From Proteles cristata cristata (taxonomy: Eukaryota; Chordata; Mammalia; Carnivora; Hyaenidae), in contig JAESUZ010002553.1 of NCBI GenBank assembly GCA_017311185.1, forward strand, positions 1 through 64,000: 64,000 nucleotides of DNA, given 5' to 3'. Below are positions 19,365 through 31,088 of the stretch, piece after piece (the first letter of the stretch is position 1; the number at the start of each line of letters is the position of its first letter). Both the position numbers and the translations under genes were made by a program. The notes under the pieces are model-generated. The model was not told the DNA's origin. It saw nothing but the letters and a program-made list of their open reading frames with translations, and did no database searches.

Positions 19365-20696
19365 GTAGGCTGGACGTGTCCGGGGCGCAGGGCGCCGGTC
19401 TCACCTTCTTAGCGGTCATTTCTGGTATCGAATTGGGTCTCTGCCTAGGCGTTCATCGTAACTAAGAATTGGCTTATGGCTGGTTGACGCTCTTTGATGA
19501 TTGTGTGACATCACTGCTTTATATCGGTTTCGTGACTCGATTCAGATGTTCCTCAGTGAACTGACTGATGGATGGATAGAAATGAGTTTCTTTTCTAAGG
19601 CAATTATGTTATTTTTCTAAGGCAATTTTGGCTTATATCTGTCCCTGAAAATGGGGCAGTATGGTCATCGTGTCTGAGAGTCCTCAGTGATATACTTAGG
19701 ACTGGTTCCCTCCAACTGTAGTCTGGAAAGAAAGCTCTGGTTTCGAATGTTGTGACCCTTTCAAATGCCTTAAGAGCTTTGTCATGTCTCTGAGCTCTTT
19801 CTTGAAGATTCTACTCAGGATATGTATTCAGCACGAGATATATAATAAATAATATAATATTATAGATATAATTATATTATTATATATTGCAATGTATTAT
19901 ATGTGCGTGTCTATATATTTATAATATAATATTATTATTTATTATATTACATTATATTTATTTATATATACGATAATATATATTATTTATTGGTTTATTT
20001 TTGGAACCTGGAAGTGACACACTGAGCTTTTGGCTTCTAAGAGTTCTTTTCTCATGGTTTTTAAGTAGATTTCTTGCTGCCTTGCTGCTTAGCTGGAAAG
20101 AACCCATGGGCGGTACCCATGTTTCCTGTTTTGCTCATCTTTGGAGGGCAAGTGACTGGGGGCTGCTCTTGGAGAAGAGCAATGATGAGCACCGAGTGAG
20201 CCGAAGCAGATGATAAACGCTTGTTTTCCTCTATGTGTCTGTGTGGAGGTGTGGCCGTGTGCTCACACCCACACGTCTTCATGCACCTCTTGAATACCAC
20301 CCAAATTTTGCCCACTTACAGAGATAGGAAATTGGAACTCAACTTTCATGGTGACACAGCATTTCTGTTTTTTAGCTTATTGGTTTTCTAGACAGTATAG
20401 GTCCTATTCAAGGACCATTAAAAAAAAAAGCCACCATGAAACCATTAGAAAGTCCAAACCAAAAATGAAATCTTTGGTTGTTAAAGTACATCCAGTGAAC
20501 TAGCACGTAATCGATGATTTCAGGTTTTCTTAACACAGTCAACTCCGAGTCCCTCAAACTTCAGTGAACATTAAATACCTAAACCACCTTAATTTAACTT
20601 AAAGTATTGAAAAACTACTCGGTGTAATGCCTGAAATATGATTACAAGCAGTCAGAATGGACTCACTTGTGTACTTTTATTTACTGTGGTGTGTTT
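19365..20696. other. non-repetitive intron after the exon, with an AT-rich microsatellite
   Basis: Nothing recognised except a 160-bp run of TATA/ATTATA units at about 19832-19990, which is low-complexity and likely unstable. No further exon is visible. Confidence 0.5.
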
Positions 20697-20812
20697 TTTT
20701 AAAAAAATTATTTATTTGTGTTAAGTAATCTCTACACCCAGCACGGGGCTCCAGCTCAGGGCCCCAGGATCAAGGGTCATATGCTCTCCCGATGGAGCCG
20801 GACAGGCGCCCC
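20697..20812 (-). mobile_element. old carnivore SINE (CAN-type, short form)
   Basis: Antisense copy without the CT-rich part. From the tail: TTATTTATTTGTG, TAAGTAATCTCTACACCCAG, CACGGGGCTC, then GGATCAAGGGTCATATGCTC and a head ending in GACAGGCGCCCCC. This matches the older TAAGTAATCTCTACACC lineage of carnivore SINEs rather than SINEC_Fc. Diverged, with no clear duplication. Confidence 0.7.
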
Positions 20813-23270
20813 CTATCTGTTGTTTTTGATGAATGGTCTTATTAGCTTCTGTTAGAGGTCATTTTAGTTTCTGAATGGCAGGTGGAGAGATTTGATGACC
20901 AGTCCGTCTGGCTGAGCCCAGGGCCCGGGTGGCAGGGAAGTTACCTGCACATGTTGAGGGCCGGTGGGCTCATTGAGGGGGACCCTGCAGGGCAGTATTT
21001 GTGTCTCCACACTCAGGGGCCTAGGCTGAGGGAGGCTCGACCATCACAGAGCAGCCAGGGGACAACTTCCAGGGTTTGGCGTGGAGTGTGGGGTGGGGAG
21101 GAGGGAGTGTGCAGGGGAGGATTATAAACTGCCTTTTGCTTGAGGAGACGTATGTCATTTCTGTTATTTAATTGGCCGAAGCCAGTCACATGACGTGTCT
21201 GGCTTTAGTGAGATGTGCCTGGGAGGAGAGAATGACTAGAGATCTGAGTGAGAAATAGAAATATCTACCAAGGTTTTATATACCTGTCGATACAGACGTC
21301 TGTATCAATTGGTGTGTTTTATATGTTTGTAATACAGGTTATATATTACAGACTGCATTCTTATGTTGCGTGCGCATCTTTAATCAGCGGTTTCCCCATG
21401 CAGGTTTCATCTTTTTGCAACCTATGTGAATAGATTTTCTTTCTTCAAACATGAACCTAATTAAATCAAAGGAATTTTATATCTGGTGAGCGGGAGAGGG
21501 TGCTGATATGCAAATCCAAAGCCGGTGGCTTGCTGATAGGTACTGATGACAGTCTTGTCTCCTCAATCATGCCTTCCTTAGAGCTTTATCCTTTGGCAAC
21601 ATTTTAAAAACAATGTGTACACTGGATAAGCACTTGGCTTCTTTTTTCCCCCACAAAAGTATCCAGAAAAACCAATAGAGTATAGGCTTTCATCTCATCA
21701 AGGAAGACTTCAATAGCATGTTTTTGTTGGTTTATAAGTCAGCCTTTTAATCAAACACAAGGTATTCCCAATATGCTTCACGTGGTTCACATGGTGTGTA
21801 TGTGTGTATGTGTGTTGATATACAGAGGGATGGAGAGACAAAGAGACAGAGACAGGCTGAGACACACACAGAGAGTGAGTTAGAGCTATTTTCATTCTCA
21901 AGGAGTTGAACCTGCGAACAGGGCCCTGATGCAATGTTAGGATCTGTGAGTAGGAAGTCTGCAGGTTAACCTTGTCATGTAAACTGGCCGGGGCTTACTG
22001 TCGGACCTACTCGCGGCGCCTGGGCCCCACCCAGTGAGGCTGTCCAGGATGCCCAGAGAAGAAAGTCATGAAGCTGCTGGAGGTGACAAAACGGTGAAAA
22101 GCATTGGGAATCTTAATTAATAACCCTGTTTTGGATGCTTTTTGTAGAGAAGGATTACATTTCTCGCTGGTGGCCAGGGCCCTGCGTGAGGCAGGGCGCA
22201 GGTAACCATACGCAGCAGGCGGGGAGCCTGGGGCCTCCCCCTCCAGGCAGCAAGGGCCGAGCACAGAGGACCCAGAGACCCAGGGGCTTCTCTGAGTGAG
22301 CCCTCAGCCTCAGCAGACATCCCAGATCGTACACACAGTAGGTGTCTGTGATTTGTAGGTAAACTGATAACCCCAGTGACTCCTTGCTGATCTGGGCTAG
22401 ATTTGGTGGTGGGCGGTGGCCATCACCCACGTCAGTCTAACCGGGATTCCGAGACAGCCCGGCCTACGGTGAATCTGGCTGCGAAATTCGTCCCCGGTAA
22501 CATACCTGCTCTGCACACGTCACTTCCTTTGGTGGAAGAAGGCAGTGAGCTAAATCCACCGTGAAAAGGAGGCCGTGTGCAGATCTACTGCAGTGGGTAG
22601 AGTGGGAAGAGACGCGTCGCAGCTGATCCAAGAAAGCCCGAGCTCCCGCCGGTCACAGAGGACCTGGTCACTGTCCCCGTGCATGCGCTTGGTGCCTGTG
22701 GCGGGAGGCTGCCTGTTCTCCGGAGCCCCGCTCTCCTCCCGTGGCCCTGTGGGTGCCACCACTCAGCCCCTCAGGTCGAGCACCCCGGGCAGAGGCCAGA
22801 GCCCCAGGCCTGCTGCTGGCCAGTGAGCGTCAGGCTTATGCAGGCAGTCTAGGCCGAGGCTCTCTGGAAATCTAGGCTAAGGTAAACGGGTACTTGTCGC
22901 CTAGGAAATCCTTCCAATGAAAAACGTATTTAAACATTGGCGTATTCCTATAAAAAGGAAGGAATGGCTTCTCTGGACATGTCTTTCTAACTTTTGCTCT
23001 TTACTTCAGTTGAGCAGATCAGTGACTGGGCTGTGTTCTTACAGGGATGAGGGGCACCGGTCAGGTCTGGGTTTCGGCCTGAGCTGCGTAGTTTCATCAG
23101 CTTACAGCATGAAGTCATGCATCGATTTTTTTCCAGGAGAGGTTGAAGTTGGCCTGCTTCTAGACTCAGGAATCGAGCAGTGCCTCTTTGGCAGATGAGG
23201 TCGTTAGATCGCCCTATTAAGAGCATAAATGAGTTCATTTCTTTTAAATGATCTTTGGAAAGAATCCTCC
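20813..23270. other. large repeat-poor intron block
   Basis: About 2.4 kb with no recognised transposon. GC is higher at about 22000-22830, where several overlapping frames of 60-90 codons occur on both strands; none shows a domain or splice context, so they are not called genes. Confidence 0.4.
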
Positions 23271-23271
23271 A

Positions 23272-23614
23272 GTGGTCTGGTTATGGACTGCATGTTCACG
23301 TTGCCTTAAAGTTCGTGAACTGAGGTCCCAGCCTCCAATGTGATGGTATCTGGAGGTGGAGCCTTTGGAGAAAATTAGGGTTAGAGGGGGTTGTCGGAGT
23401 GGGGCCCCATGATGGGATTAATGTCCCTGAAAGAAGAGACACCAGAGCTCTCCCTCTCTACCCTATGAGGACAGTGAGCAGGTGGCCGCCTGTATCCCAC
23501 AGGAGGGGTCTTAACAGAACTTGACTGTTCAGGCAGCCTGAACTTGGACTTACAGCCTCCAAATCCGTGAGAAATAGAAGACTGATGTCTAAGTCCCCCC
23601 ACTCTATGGTATTT
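23272..23614 (+). mobile_element. MaLR solo LTR (MLT1A-like), 5' part
   Basis: Forward ERVL-MaLR LTR: GGTTATGGACTGCATGTTCA, CAATGTGATGGTATCTGGAG, GGGGCCCCATGATGGGATTA, AAGAGACACCAGAGCTCTC, CAGCCTCCAAATCCGTGAGA and CTCTATGGTATTT. This is the order of the MLT1A consensus. A SINE splits it. No internal retroviral genes are present, so it is a solo LTR. Confidence 0.8.
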
Positions 23615-23707
23615 GTTTTTTATTTTTTATTTTTGCTTGTTTATTTATTTTGAGAGAGAGAGAGAGTGCATGCATGCACATATGGGAGAGGGACAGACAG
23701 ACAGACA

Positions 23708-23749
<42 letters not shown>

Positions 23750-23916
23750 GAGAGACAGAAAGAGAAAGAGAGAGAGAGAGAATCCCAAGCAGGCTCCAAG
23801 CTATCAGTGTAGAGCCCGATGTGGGATTTGAACTCACAAACTGTGAGATCATGACCTACCTGAGCTGAAATGCAAGAGTTGGACACTTAACTGACTGAGC
23901 CACCCAGGATGTTCCA
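23615..23916 (-). mobile_element. SINEC_Fc-type SINE with expanded internal microsatellite, inside an MLT1A LTR
   Basis: Inverted copy about 80 bp longer than its relatives, because the CT-rich segment has grown into (GACA)n, (AC)n and (GA)n arrays (about 23695-23785). The short duplication ATGGTATTT lies at 23606-23614 and 23917-23925. The LTR continues after it, so the SINE is the younger insertion. Confidence 0.88.
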
Positions 23917-23925
23917 ATGGTATTT

Positions 23926-23975
23926 TATTTATTTATTTATTTATTTTTTGATAGCAGCTTGAGCTGAAAAGACAG
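23926..23975 (+). mobile_element. MaLR solo LTR (MLT1A-like), 3' end after SINE
   Basis: The terminal LTR piece resumes as TTTGATAGCAGCTTGAGCTGAAAAGACA, matching the MLT1 end (…GTTATAGCAGCCCGAAC…). A (TTTA)n run at the junction derives from the insertion site. Confidence 0.65.
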
Positions 23976-25660
23976 GCTGTAAAGTAGAAACCCCAAAATT
24001 CCCCCAGGGGAAGGAGAGGCACATAATGTCTGATGCTCTCTGCTTTGCTGGCTCCCTGGGCTTTTCACCTGGCCACAGGGTAGCACATGGTTGACCTTCA
24101 CCTTCATACTCTGGCAAATGGATGATAGGAACTGGGGGATGTGTGGAGGGAAGGCATCTCAGAGACAGGCACATACCGTGCATCTAATGTCCTTAGTTAA
24201 TATGATCGACCCGATGGGACGCCTTCTTACCTAAGAAAAATGAACTAGGGAAAGCCAGAGTGATGATGTCCATCCTCATTTTCAAACATCCTTAGCACTT
24301 CCTCTAAGCACAAATGAGAGCCTTTTAAATATCAGAATATTAATATAGCCCAATGAAAACGTAGAAGTTTGGATAGCAGTGTGCCTGGGGAGGCCCTGCT
24401 GATGTGGAGATAACGGAAGACGCCATCCCGGCAAAGAACAATATCGACAATTTTATAATCAGTTTCACTCAGTAGCCCCTTGTGAGTTTCTTCCCGATTA
24501 GGCAGGCTGGCAATGAGAGAGCCTAGTATTCTGTGTCTGTTTCCTCTGATAAAATTCTGCAAATCTCACTGGGAGTTTAGCTACATTAACATCAAAGACA
24601 CAGCCCAAGGGTAACCAGATTTGGAAAATGGAAAAAGTGAACATTTTACTATTCCCAGCGATCTGCCTCCGTCTTTAGCACTGGCCCAATTTTCTGTTAG
24701 GATATTTCCCATCTGAACACCTGTATTACTGATGACTCAAGGAGAATTTTATCTCTGAGGATCAATGAGTTCAAGTCCACGGGTGATTATCTTTTTCCTG
24801 TATTTTGGGTAAAAGCGAACAATTTTCTGCCCACATTAAATATTAAAGGACATTAGCCCCAGCACTTCACATGAAACACTCACTGTAGTTTACAAATGCA
24901 GTGTTTGGGTCTGGTTGCCATAGATAAGGCAGGATCTGCGCTTGAAGAAGGCCCCCATGGAGATTTCTGTTCCCAGGGAGCTGAGGGTAATGGTTACGGT
25001 ATCGTGTGTGGTGTGAACTTGGTGACAGGCAGATGGGGACATATGACAGGAACATGCCCCTTCAGTGTTTCTGCCTGGGGAGGTGTGGAAGGTTTCACAG
25101 AAGACGTGGCCATTTGAGAAAATGGAGGTTTGCACCTCAGGGTGGGGAAGACAATTACATCATAGGTACGGTCACCCCAGATAGGCAAGGTTTTCAAGTT
25201 TCAGCAAACTTAAACTAAAAGCAGATTTGAGGTGCTCTGGTCCCTTTTGGAGTTGGGGGCATAGCTTCTGGGAGCAGGGAGGGCTGCAGTGTGGCTGGTT
25301 GTGGCTGTATCTGTGCCTTCCCGCAGCTGTTAGACAGTCCGTGTTCCCGCCTTCAAAGGCAGTCGCATTGTAATTTTACGCCTAATCACTGAGCATTTTC
25401 AAGGCAGTCTGCAAAGCTGCTCAGGTTGCCATGGTGATAAGACCCGGTTCTGCCCTCAAGGTGCTTATGAGTGAAGGGAATGAGATCAACATCAAAATGA
25501 TTTCAGGGACCTAAATCACCCATCATCACCTGAAAGCCTTGTCTTTGATTTTAAAAGTACTAGGATGTTGCAGGAACAAAAAGAAGCATTCATTTAACAT
25601 TCACTGAAAAAGAAATTTTTAGGACCAAATGGAAACTGTTAAAGGGACATTTCCCTTTCT
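23976..25660. other. repeat-free intron block
   Basis: One of the longest stretches in the window with no recognised transposon. Frames of up to 80 codons at about 24867-25218 occur on both strands and have no recognisable motif. A candidate place to look for conserved non-coding sequence. Confidence 0.4.
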
Positions 25661-25669
25661 TCTTCTTTC

Positions 25670-25808
25670 CTTCTACCCACCTCTCTATCTGTCCATCCAT
25701 CCATCCCTTCATCCATCCATCCAACCATCTGTTCATCCATCTATCTGTCTGTTCATCTGTCTGTCTATCTATCTCTCTATCATATCTCTCTATCTGTCTA
25801 TCTAGATT
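25670..25808. repeat. (TCCA/TCTA/TCTG)n tetranucleotide microsatellite
   Basis: About 140 bp of imperfect TCCA, TCTA and TCTG units: an interrupted, presumably old tetranucleotide array. Confidence 0.9.
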
Positions 25809-26854
25809 CTAGATTTCTGGCAAGTCAAAGCCTCATTACAAACTTTGGAAATTATTCTTAGCACGGGAGGGATTCAGCAGATGGGAGTTGGAAAGGTGGA
25901 GACGTGTCATATTTTTCACTGTGTTGTGATTTGGGGAGTGGGGCAGCTGAAAAACGGGCAGGTGCAGACGAAGGGGGGAGGGTCCTGGTCTCTTTCCTTT
26001 TCAAAGCCATTCAGGGTTACACTTCTGCCATGTAAATCTCTTCTCACTAAGTTAGGTTTTACACGTTATTCCACTGCCGCCTGAAACTGACTCAACAGGG
26101 CTGTTTACCGCGTAGAGCAAAGTCCACCTGATGCGGGGAATGATGGGCATGTTAGACGAGCTACTTGAGTCTGTCTTTCCAGAAGGAACCCACCAGTGGC
26201 ATCCTGAAAGAGCCAGAGTAAACAGAAAGTCTACTAAGTGTCAGCCTTCAGAGAGAAGACATTCCCATTCTCAAAATTAGAAATTGTGTTGAAGATTATA
26301 GCTCAAAATAAACAAAAAAATATTTTTGACTTTTGAACTTCTGAGACACGTAGACGCATGGCTAAAGACTTGTTAATATAATATTTAAAAAAAGAAGGAA
26401 AGAAAGAGAGAAAAGGAGAAGGGGAGAAAGAAAGAAGAGAAAGAAAACAAAACGAGGAAAGTATGGTAGCAAATTTATCCTGGAGCATCTGAGAGAGAGA
26501 GAGAGAGAAAGAGAGTGTATAAAACACCCCTTCTGCCATGAAGGTATTGGGTCAGCCTAACATGCTGACCTAACAAGCCTAACTTGGTTTCCTACCAAGG
26601 GTCTCTAGGGAAATATGTCTTCAGACTGAAGCCCCGACAGATTAGCTGGTGACCAGGGAAAGAGTCTTTTCTTCCTGCCTCAGCTTCTTTGTGTGGATAA
26701 AAGATGGCATCGCTGGTCCCCTTCATAATAAAATGGCAGAATATTGGAATTCCAAATTGAATATTTTGTTTCTCAAACCAACTATTGTCCAAGTTTTCTT
26801 CTTCTTCTTCTTTGAGTTAATATCATAGAATTTTTATTTTGTGCGTGCGTTAGA
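25809..26854. other. intron with a purine-rich low-complexity patch
   Basis: No transposon recognised. At about 26381-26520 the + strand is almost all A/G (AAGGAAAGAAAGAG and a (GA)n run). A short CTT run is at about 26798-26812. Confidence 0.4.
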
Positions 26855-27345
26855 AATTCGGTGATTTGCTAGGAGGACTCCCGGGACTCAGCATATCATT
26901 TTATTCGCCATTGTGATTTATTACAGCGAGAGGGTGCCCAGCAAAACCAGCAAAGGGAAAAGGCGCATGGGGACGAGTCTGGAGGAAACCAGGCCGCAGC
27001 TTCCAGGACTTTTGTCCCCTTTAGTCACATAGGACACACTTAGTCCCTGCAGCTGGGACTAATAGACAGCAAATGTAAAATACTCTCTCCCAGGCAGATA
27101 AGAGATGCATTAGAGATTCAGTGTCCAGGGATTTTACTGGAGGCTCGTCATGTGGGCACCCGGTGCCTGGCATGCACCAAAATTCCAGACTCCCAGACGG
27201 AGAGCAGGTGTTCTGGTGTTCAGTAAGCCATATTGGGCACAGTAAGGTGGTGGGGACTCTCCTGAAATTCCAGTTCCCAGACCCCGGCCAAGCAGCAGCT
27301 TTGCAAGAAGGCTTGTCTAAGAAAAACAGCTCCAGATGTACAATG
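26855..27345 (-). mobile_element. probable ancient LTR, antisense, family uncertain
   Basis: The text resembles an old ERV-class LTR in reverse: AGGAGGACTCCCGGGACTCAGCATA, TGTGATTTATTACAGCGAGA, AGCAAAACCAGCAAAGGGAA, CAGGGATTTTACTGGAGGCTCGTCATG, then CAAAATTCCAGACTCCCAGA and AAGGCTTGTCTAAGAAAAAC. Recognised by general similarity only; the family is not assigned with confidence. No coding content. Confidence 0.45.
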
Positions 27346-27476
27346 TTCACTCTTTTCTGTTCAGGGCTGTTTTCTCAGTGATGAGGGCTCGTCGTTTTTA
27401 CCCACTCAATCACGTTCTGAATGTGCCTAGCATCGGATGCTGGAGAAAGAGAGTGGATAACACAGTCTATACTTTA

Positions 27477-27670
27477 TTAAAATTTTTTTAGTGTTTAGTT
27501 ATTTTTAAGAGAGACAGAGACAGAGGACGAGCAGGGGGGTGGCAGAGAGGGAGGGAGACACAGAATCCGAAGCAGCTCCAGGCTCTGAGCTGTCAACACA
27601 GAACCCATGTGGGACTCGAACTCACGAACTGCAAGATCACGACCTGAGCCACCCAGACGCCCCTGCATAA
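27477..27670 (-). mobile_element. SINEC_Fc-type SINE with internal deletion
   Basis: Inverted copy flanked by TCTATACTTTA (27466-27476 and 27671-27681). About 24 bp between the B-box and A-box regions are missing. The deletion joins two CTGAGCC repeats that normally flank the GAAGTCGGACGCTTAACCGA segment. Confidence 0.88.
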
Positions 27671-27681
27671 TCTATACTTTA

Positions 27682-28960
27682 AAGGCTTTATCACCTCATA
27701 TCCGTGTTGCTGCCATCTTTAGGCAGGTCTCACCCAGTTTTTTCAATATCCCCAAACATATTGATCCCCAAACAGATTTTTCCCTTGCCTCCACCTAAAT
27801 GTAAACATGGTTTTCATTTTGTCTTCTTGCTAATAGGGACCTTCTGCCTGTACTCACTGTGATGTTTGGTTCTTTCTAGATATAAGAAACAGATGGTCAG
27901 CAAGTCAGTCAGTTCTAATTTGGACCCAAGTGCATTTTCTTCTGGTCTTTTGTTCATCTGTGAGATTTTCTTTCAGGAACACTGAAGAGAAGCACAGGAT
28001 CATTTGCAAAATAATATTGGGCAGTGAAGGCAATAATGCGGTCATTATTATCATCAGGCTAAAATCAGATGTCATGAATTGAAATATGTTTAGGCAGTGC
28101 GCCCTTCTGGAAGAAAGCAGGATTCACATATATAGATGTAATGTTTGACTCAGAATGAGAGGTCAGCGTGAATTCAAGGTCAAGACCAGAGTTAAGGGTA
28201 GATTATATTATGTGGAGCTTTTGGTGCTTCTTCCTATGTGCTAGGTTAACCCACGTGCAGGAGCGTCCCTCCCTAGGTGCGTTGGTGGCAGGGAGCTCCA
28301 GAAAGCCACCAGGCAGAGTCACAAAGCCTGTCAGCCCTTTGTGGCTTCACATCTGGGCAGATGACAGAGGGCAGCAAATCTCCCAGCAGCCTAGACTCCC
28401 TCTCTCCTCAGTAACCCCATGAGCGGTAGAATTCTCCAGTCACGGTGGTTGCCGCCATCTTATTTTCTCTTCTCCAGCCTATTGGGCATTGCCAGAGGCC
28501 AGGTTCACTATCCATTCATGCCAGTCAGTTTTCGCTGGCCCTTCATCATTTCCTAAGATTTGTGGGTATTTCTGTTGCTTGCTTATGTTGTTGACAGTGG
28601 ATTTCCCAGACTTTTTCTCAAGAGTCTGAAAAATTCCCTCATGGATCTGTTCTCCAGTCCTCAAAAGATAGTCACTTTCTACTTCTGGAGTCCGAGCCCT
28701 GCTCTCAGAAGACACCCCCTACCTCAGATGTTGTCTTCACACTTCCTGTCACAGGAAGACACAGACAGACGCAGACGACCCTGTCCAGTCTGTTCCCCCA
28801 CACGTGCTGCTGTCAGCACCTGGCTTCACTAGGGCTCTCCTCTGGGGCCTCCGCCGTCCTCTCTCTGGTGATTATCAGATTTCTTATGACACAGATGCTC
28901 AGGGGCTTTGGCAACTTTCATGTTACTGTTTCTATTCATACTTTTTTCCCCCTTGGCAAA
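27682..28960. other. intron, no recognised element
   Basis: No transposon or gene recognised. Frames of 60-90 codons at about 28168-28832 lack any recognisable domain. Confidence 0.4.
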
Positions 28961-28964
28961 CTTA

Positions 28965-29440
28965 TTGAAAGGAGAGTCTGAACTCACTACTCTTCCTAAT
29001 CTTGTGTGGTCTGGGCTCTACCACTTGCACACTACTGAAACTTTCATTTTCAAGGTCACCCATGACTTCCTACGGTCACACCCCAAGGGCAGGTTCTCTC
29101 TGACTTCCTTTAAGAATCAGTGCTGTTGACCGTCTCCTCCATTGGTTGCCTTCCTTCAGTTGGTGAATTACTGTACCCTGTCCATTGAGTTTCTCCTCTC
29201 CGGTTATTTCTGTGCCGTCTCTCGCCTTATCTTTTCTCCTTACTGAGAAGTGTAAATAGGCCCCCTAAATCAGTCTTCACCCCCTTTACTTTCAATCTCT
29301 ACTTTCTTTACTGGTCATTTCATTTCTTTCCCAAGGCTCCACCCATCACGTCTTTGAGATGACCCCAACCTTGGACCTGTCTTCTCTCCTGGGCTTGCTT
29401 ACTCCCCACTGTCTGCTCCCCTCCTGCCACCTCGAACAGA
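28965..29440 (+). mobile_element. L2 LINE fragment (reverse transcriptase region remnant)
   Basis: The reading FKVTHDFLRSHPKGRFS at about 29045-29100 parallels the L2 polymerase segment KVTNDLL...SNGQFS. It is followed by a decayed counterpart of the 'AFDTVDHS' region (CTGTTGACCGTC) and CTTGGACCTGTCTTCTCTCC. Multiple shifts and stops; an ancient dead LINE. Confidence 0.6.
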
Positions 29441-29534
29441 GCGTAACTGAAGCAGAATTTAGCAGTTCTTTCAACCAGGAATTCAATTTGCCTTTGACTT
29501 ACTCCTTTTTTTTTTTTTTTTCCTTTTCTCCAGA

Positions 29535-30000
29535 TTGTCACTGTTAGTCTCCAAAGTATCACAAACGAGGTGATAAACAGCACACATTAAAACAACAGAA
29601 ATGTATTCTATCACAATTCTGGAGACAAGAAATACAGGATCAAAATGTCAGCAGGGTCATGCTCTCTGTGAAGCCTCTAGGGAACAGTCCATTCTATGCA
29701 TTTCTCCCAGCTTCTGGTGGTCAAGGTGGTCCTTAGCGTTCCTGGCTTATAGATGCCTCACTACATTCGCTGCCTCTCTTGTCACATGGCCTCTGTCCTA
29801 TACATGTGCCTCTGTGTCTCTTCTCTTCTTATAAGGACACCAGTCAGATTGGATTGAGGGCTCACCCTCTTCCAGGATGACCTCATCTTAACTCACTACA
29901 CTTATGATGACCTGGTTTCCAAATGAGGTCATATTTCGAGGCTCCAGGAAGGACATGAATTTTAGGAGGAAGCTCTTCAACCCAGTACATTCACAGATCC
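29535..30000 (-). mobile_element. MaLR (MLT1-like) solo LTR
   Basis: Antisense LTR: CACATTAAAACAACAGAAATGTATTC, TCACAATTCTGGAGACAAGAA, TCTTATAAGGACACCAGTCAG, TGACCTCATCTTAACTCACTAC and CATGAATTTTAGGAGG. This is the complement of the MLT1 order. Together with the next LTR it forms an inverted pair. Confidence 0.75.
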
Positions 30001-30349
30001 TTCTGAGCCCTTTTGACACTCTCTCATACCTATTTTACATCTTTCTGTCTCCTGCTTGACAACTGACAAATGTATATTAAATGCAAATAGCTTCAAAAGG
30101 AAGGACACCACAAGCAGAAAGTTTCAGGGAAAAGCGCCCACCCCTGAGTGAGTGTTCCTGGGCCGGCCCGTTCGCCCGGCCTCAGCTGTGTTAGGATGCC
30201 AGCTGGCAGCCACAGCGTCAGCCGCTTCTCCCTCAGCTGTATGCAGCCCGACCTTGTGTCACACTGGGCTGGGGGCCAGGATGGGAACAGAATCAAGATG
30301 TTCCAGACCCAAGGCACCAGGGACTATAGGCAGACTGCTTGACTTGTAT
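30001..30349. other. spacer between two inverted MaLR LTRs
   Basis: Unique-looking, moderately GC-rich. No gene or repeat recognised. Confidence 0.4.
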
Positions 30350-30680
30350 TGTCATATCATGCTGTGGACTGAGTTCTGTCCCCACATTCAGAAGCCCTAA
30401 CCCCTTATAGGGTCTTTAGTTAGTAAATAAGGTTCAATGAGGTCCTAAAGGTTGGGCTTTAATTCAGTAGGACCACAGCCTTATAAGGAGAGGGAGAGAG
30501 ACGTGTGAGACGTGTGAGCACACAGTGAGAAGGAGACAGGGCTGTCACTAGAAACTGATCATACTGGCACTCTAATCTCTTGACTTCCAGCCTCCAGAAC
30601 TATGAGAAGTACATTCCTGTTGTCGAAGCCTCTCAGTCCATGGTATTTTGTTATGTCAGCCTGAGCTGACTAATACAGAT
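30350..30680 (+). mobile_element. MaLR (MLT1-like) solo LTR
   Basis: Forward LTR: GCTGTGGACTGAGTTCTGTCCC, AGAAGCCCTAACCCCTTATAG, AGCCTTATAAGGAGAGGG, CAGCCTCCAGAACTATGAGA and ATGGTATTTTGTTATGTCAG...CTGACTAATACAG. The ends match the MLT1 termini. No internal retroviral sequence. Confidence 0.8.
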
Positions 30681-30984
30681 AATATGCATATAAACTCACT
30701 TTCTCAATCTAATTCTGCAACTTCTGAATGCCACATGTTACATTGCCCCCTACCCAGTTTTCTTTCTTGCACAGAGACATGAGTAAATAACATATATGAA
30801 GCAATATGATGGTAAAATGAGCTCTCATGCTTTTGATAAATGATTCTGTTTTCAGGTGCAATGTTTTTTTAGGGGGGGTGATTGAAAATCCTATACTTCC
30901 CTCTTCTAAGGGAAAGGGGGACATCTGTGACTGGAAAAATGAATAATAAATTTCCCAAATGACTAGTCATCTGAAAACTTATAT

Positions 30985-31088
30985 GCAATATAAAGTTTCC
31001 CGTGTGAGTGAGATCATATGGCATTTGTTGTATACCTAAAACCAACGTAACACTGTCAACTATACTCAAATAAAATAATTAAAAAAAT
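30985..31088 (+). mobile_element. old L1 3' terminal fragment
   Basis: Short 3' UTR piece: GTGAGTGAGATCATATGGCA, TTGTATACCTAAAACCAACG, CAACTATACTCAAATAAAAT and an A-rich end. Diverged. Confidence 0.6.

Noticed and set aside
19154..19465. 103-codon frame starting with ATG at 19154 as a complete small gene
   Set aside because: The ATG and the C-terminal part are intronic. Only 19218-19364 matches DSCAM, and splice sites border it exactly.
23604..23886. Frames rich in THTHTH or CVCVCV
   Set aside because: Translations of the (AC)n microsatellite in a SINE.
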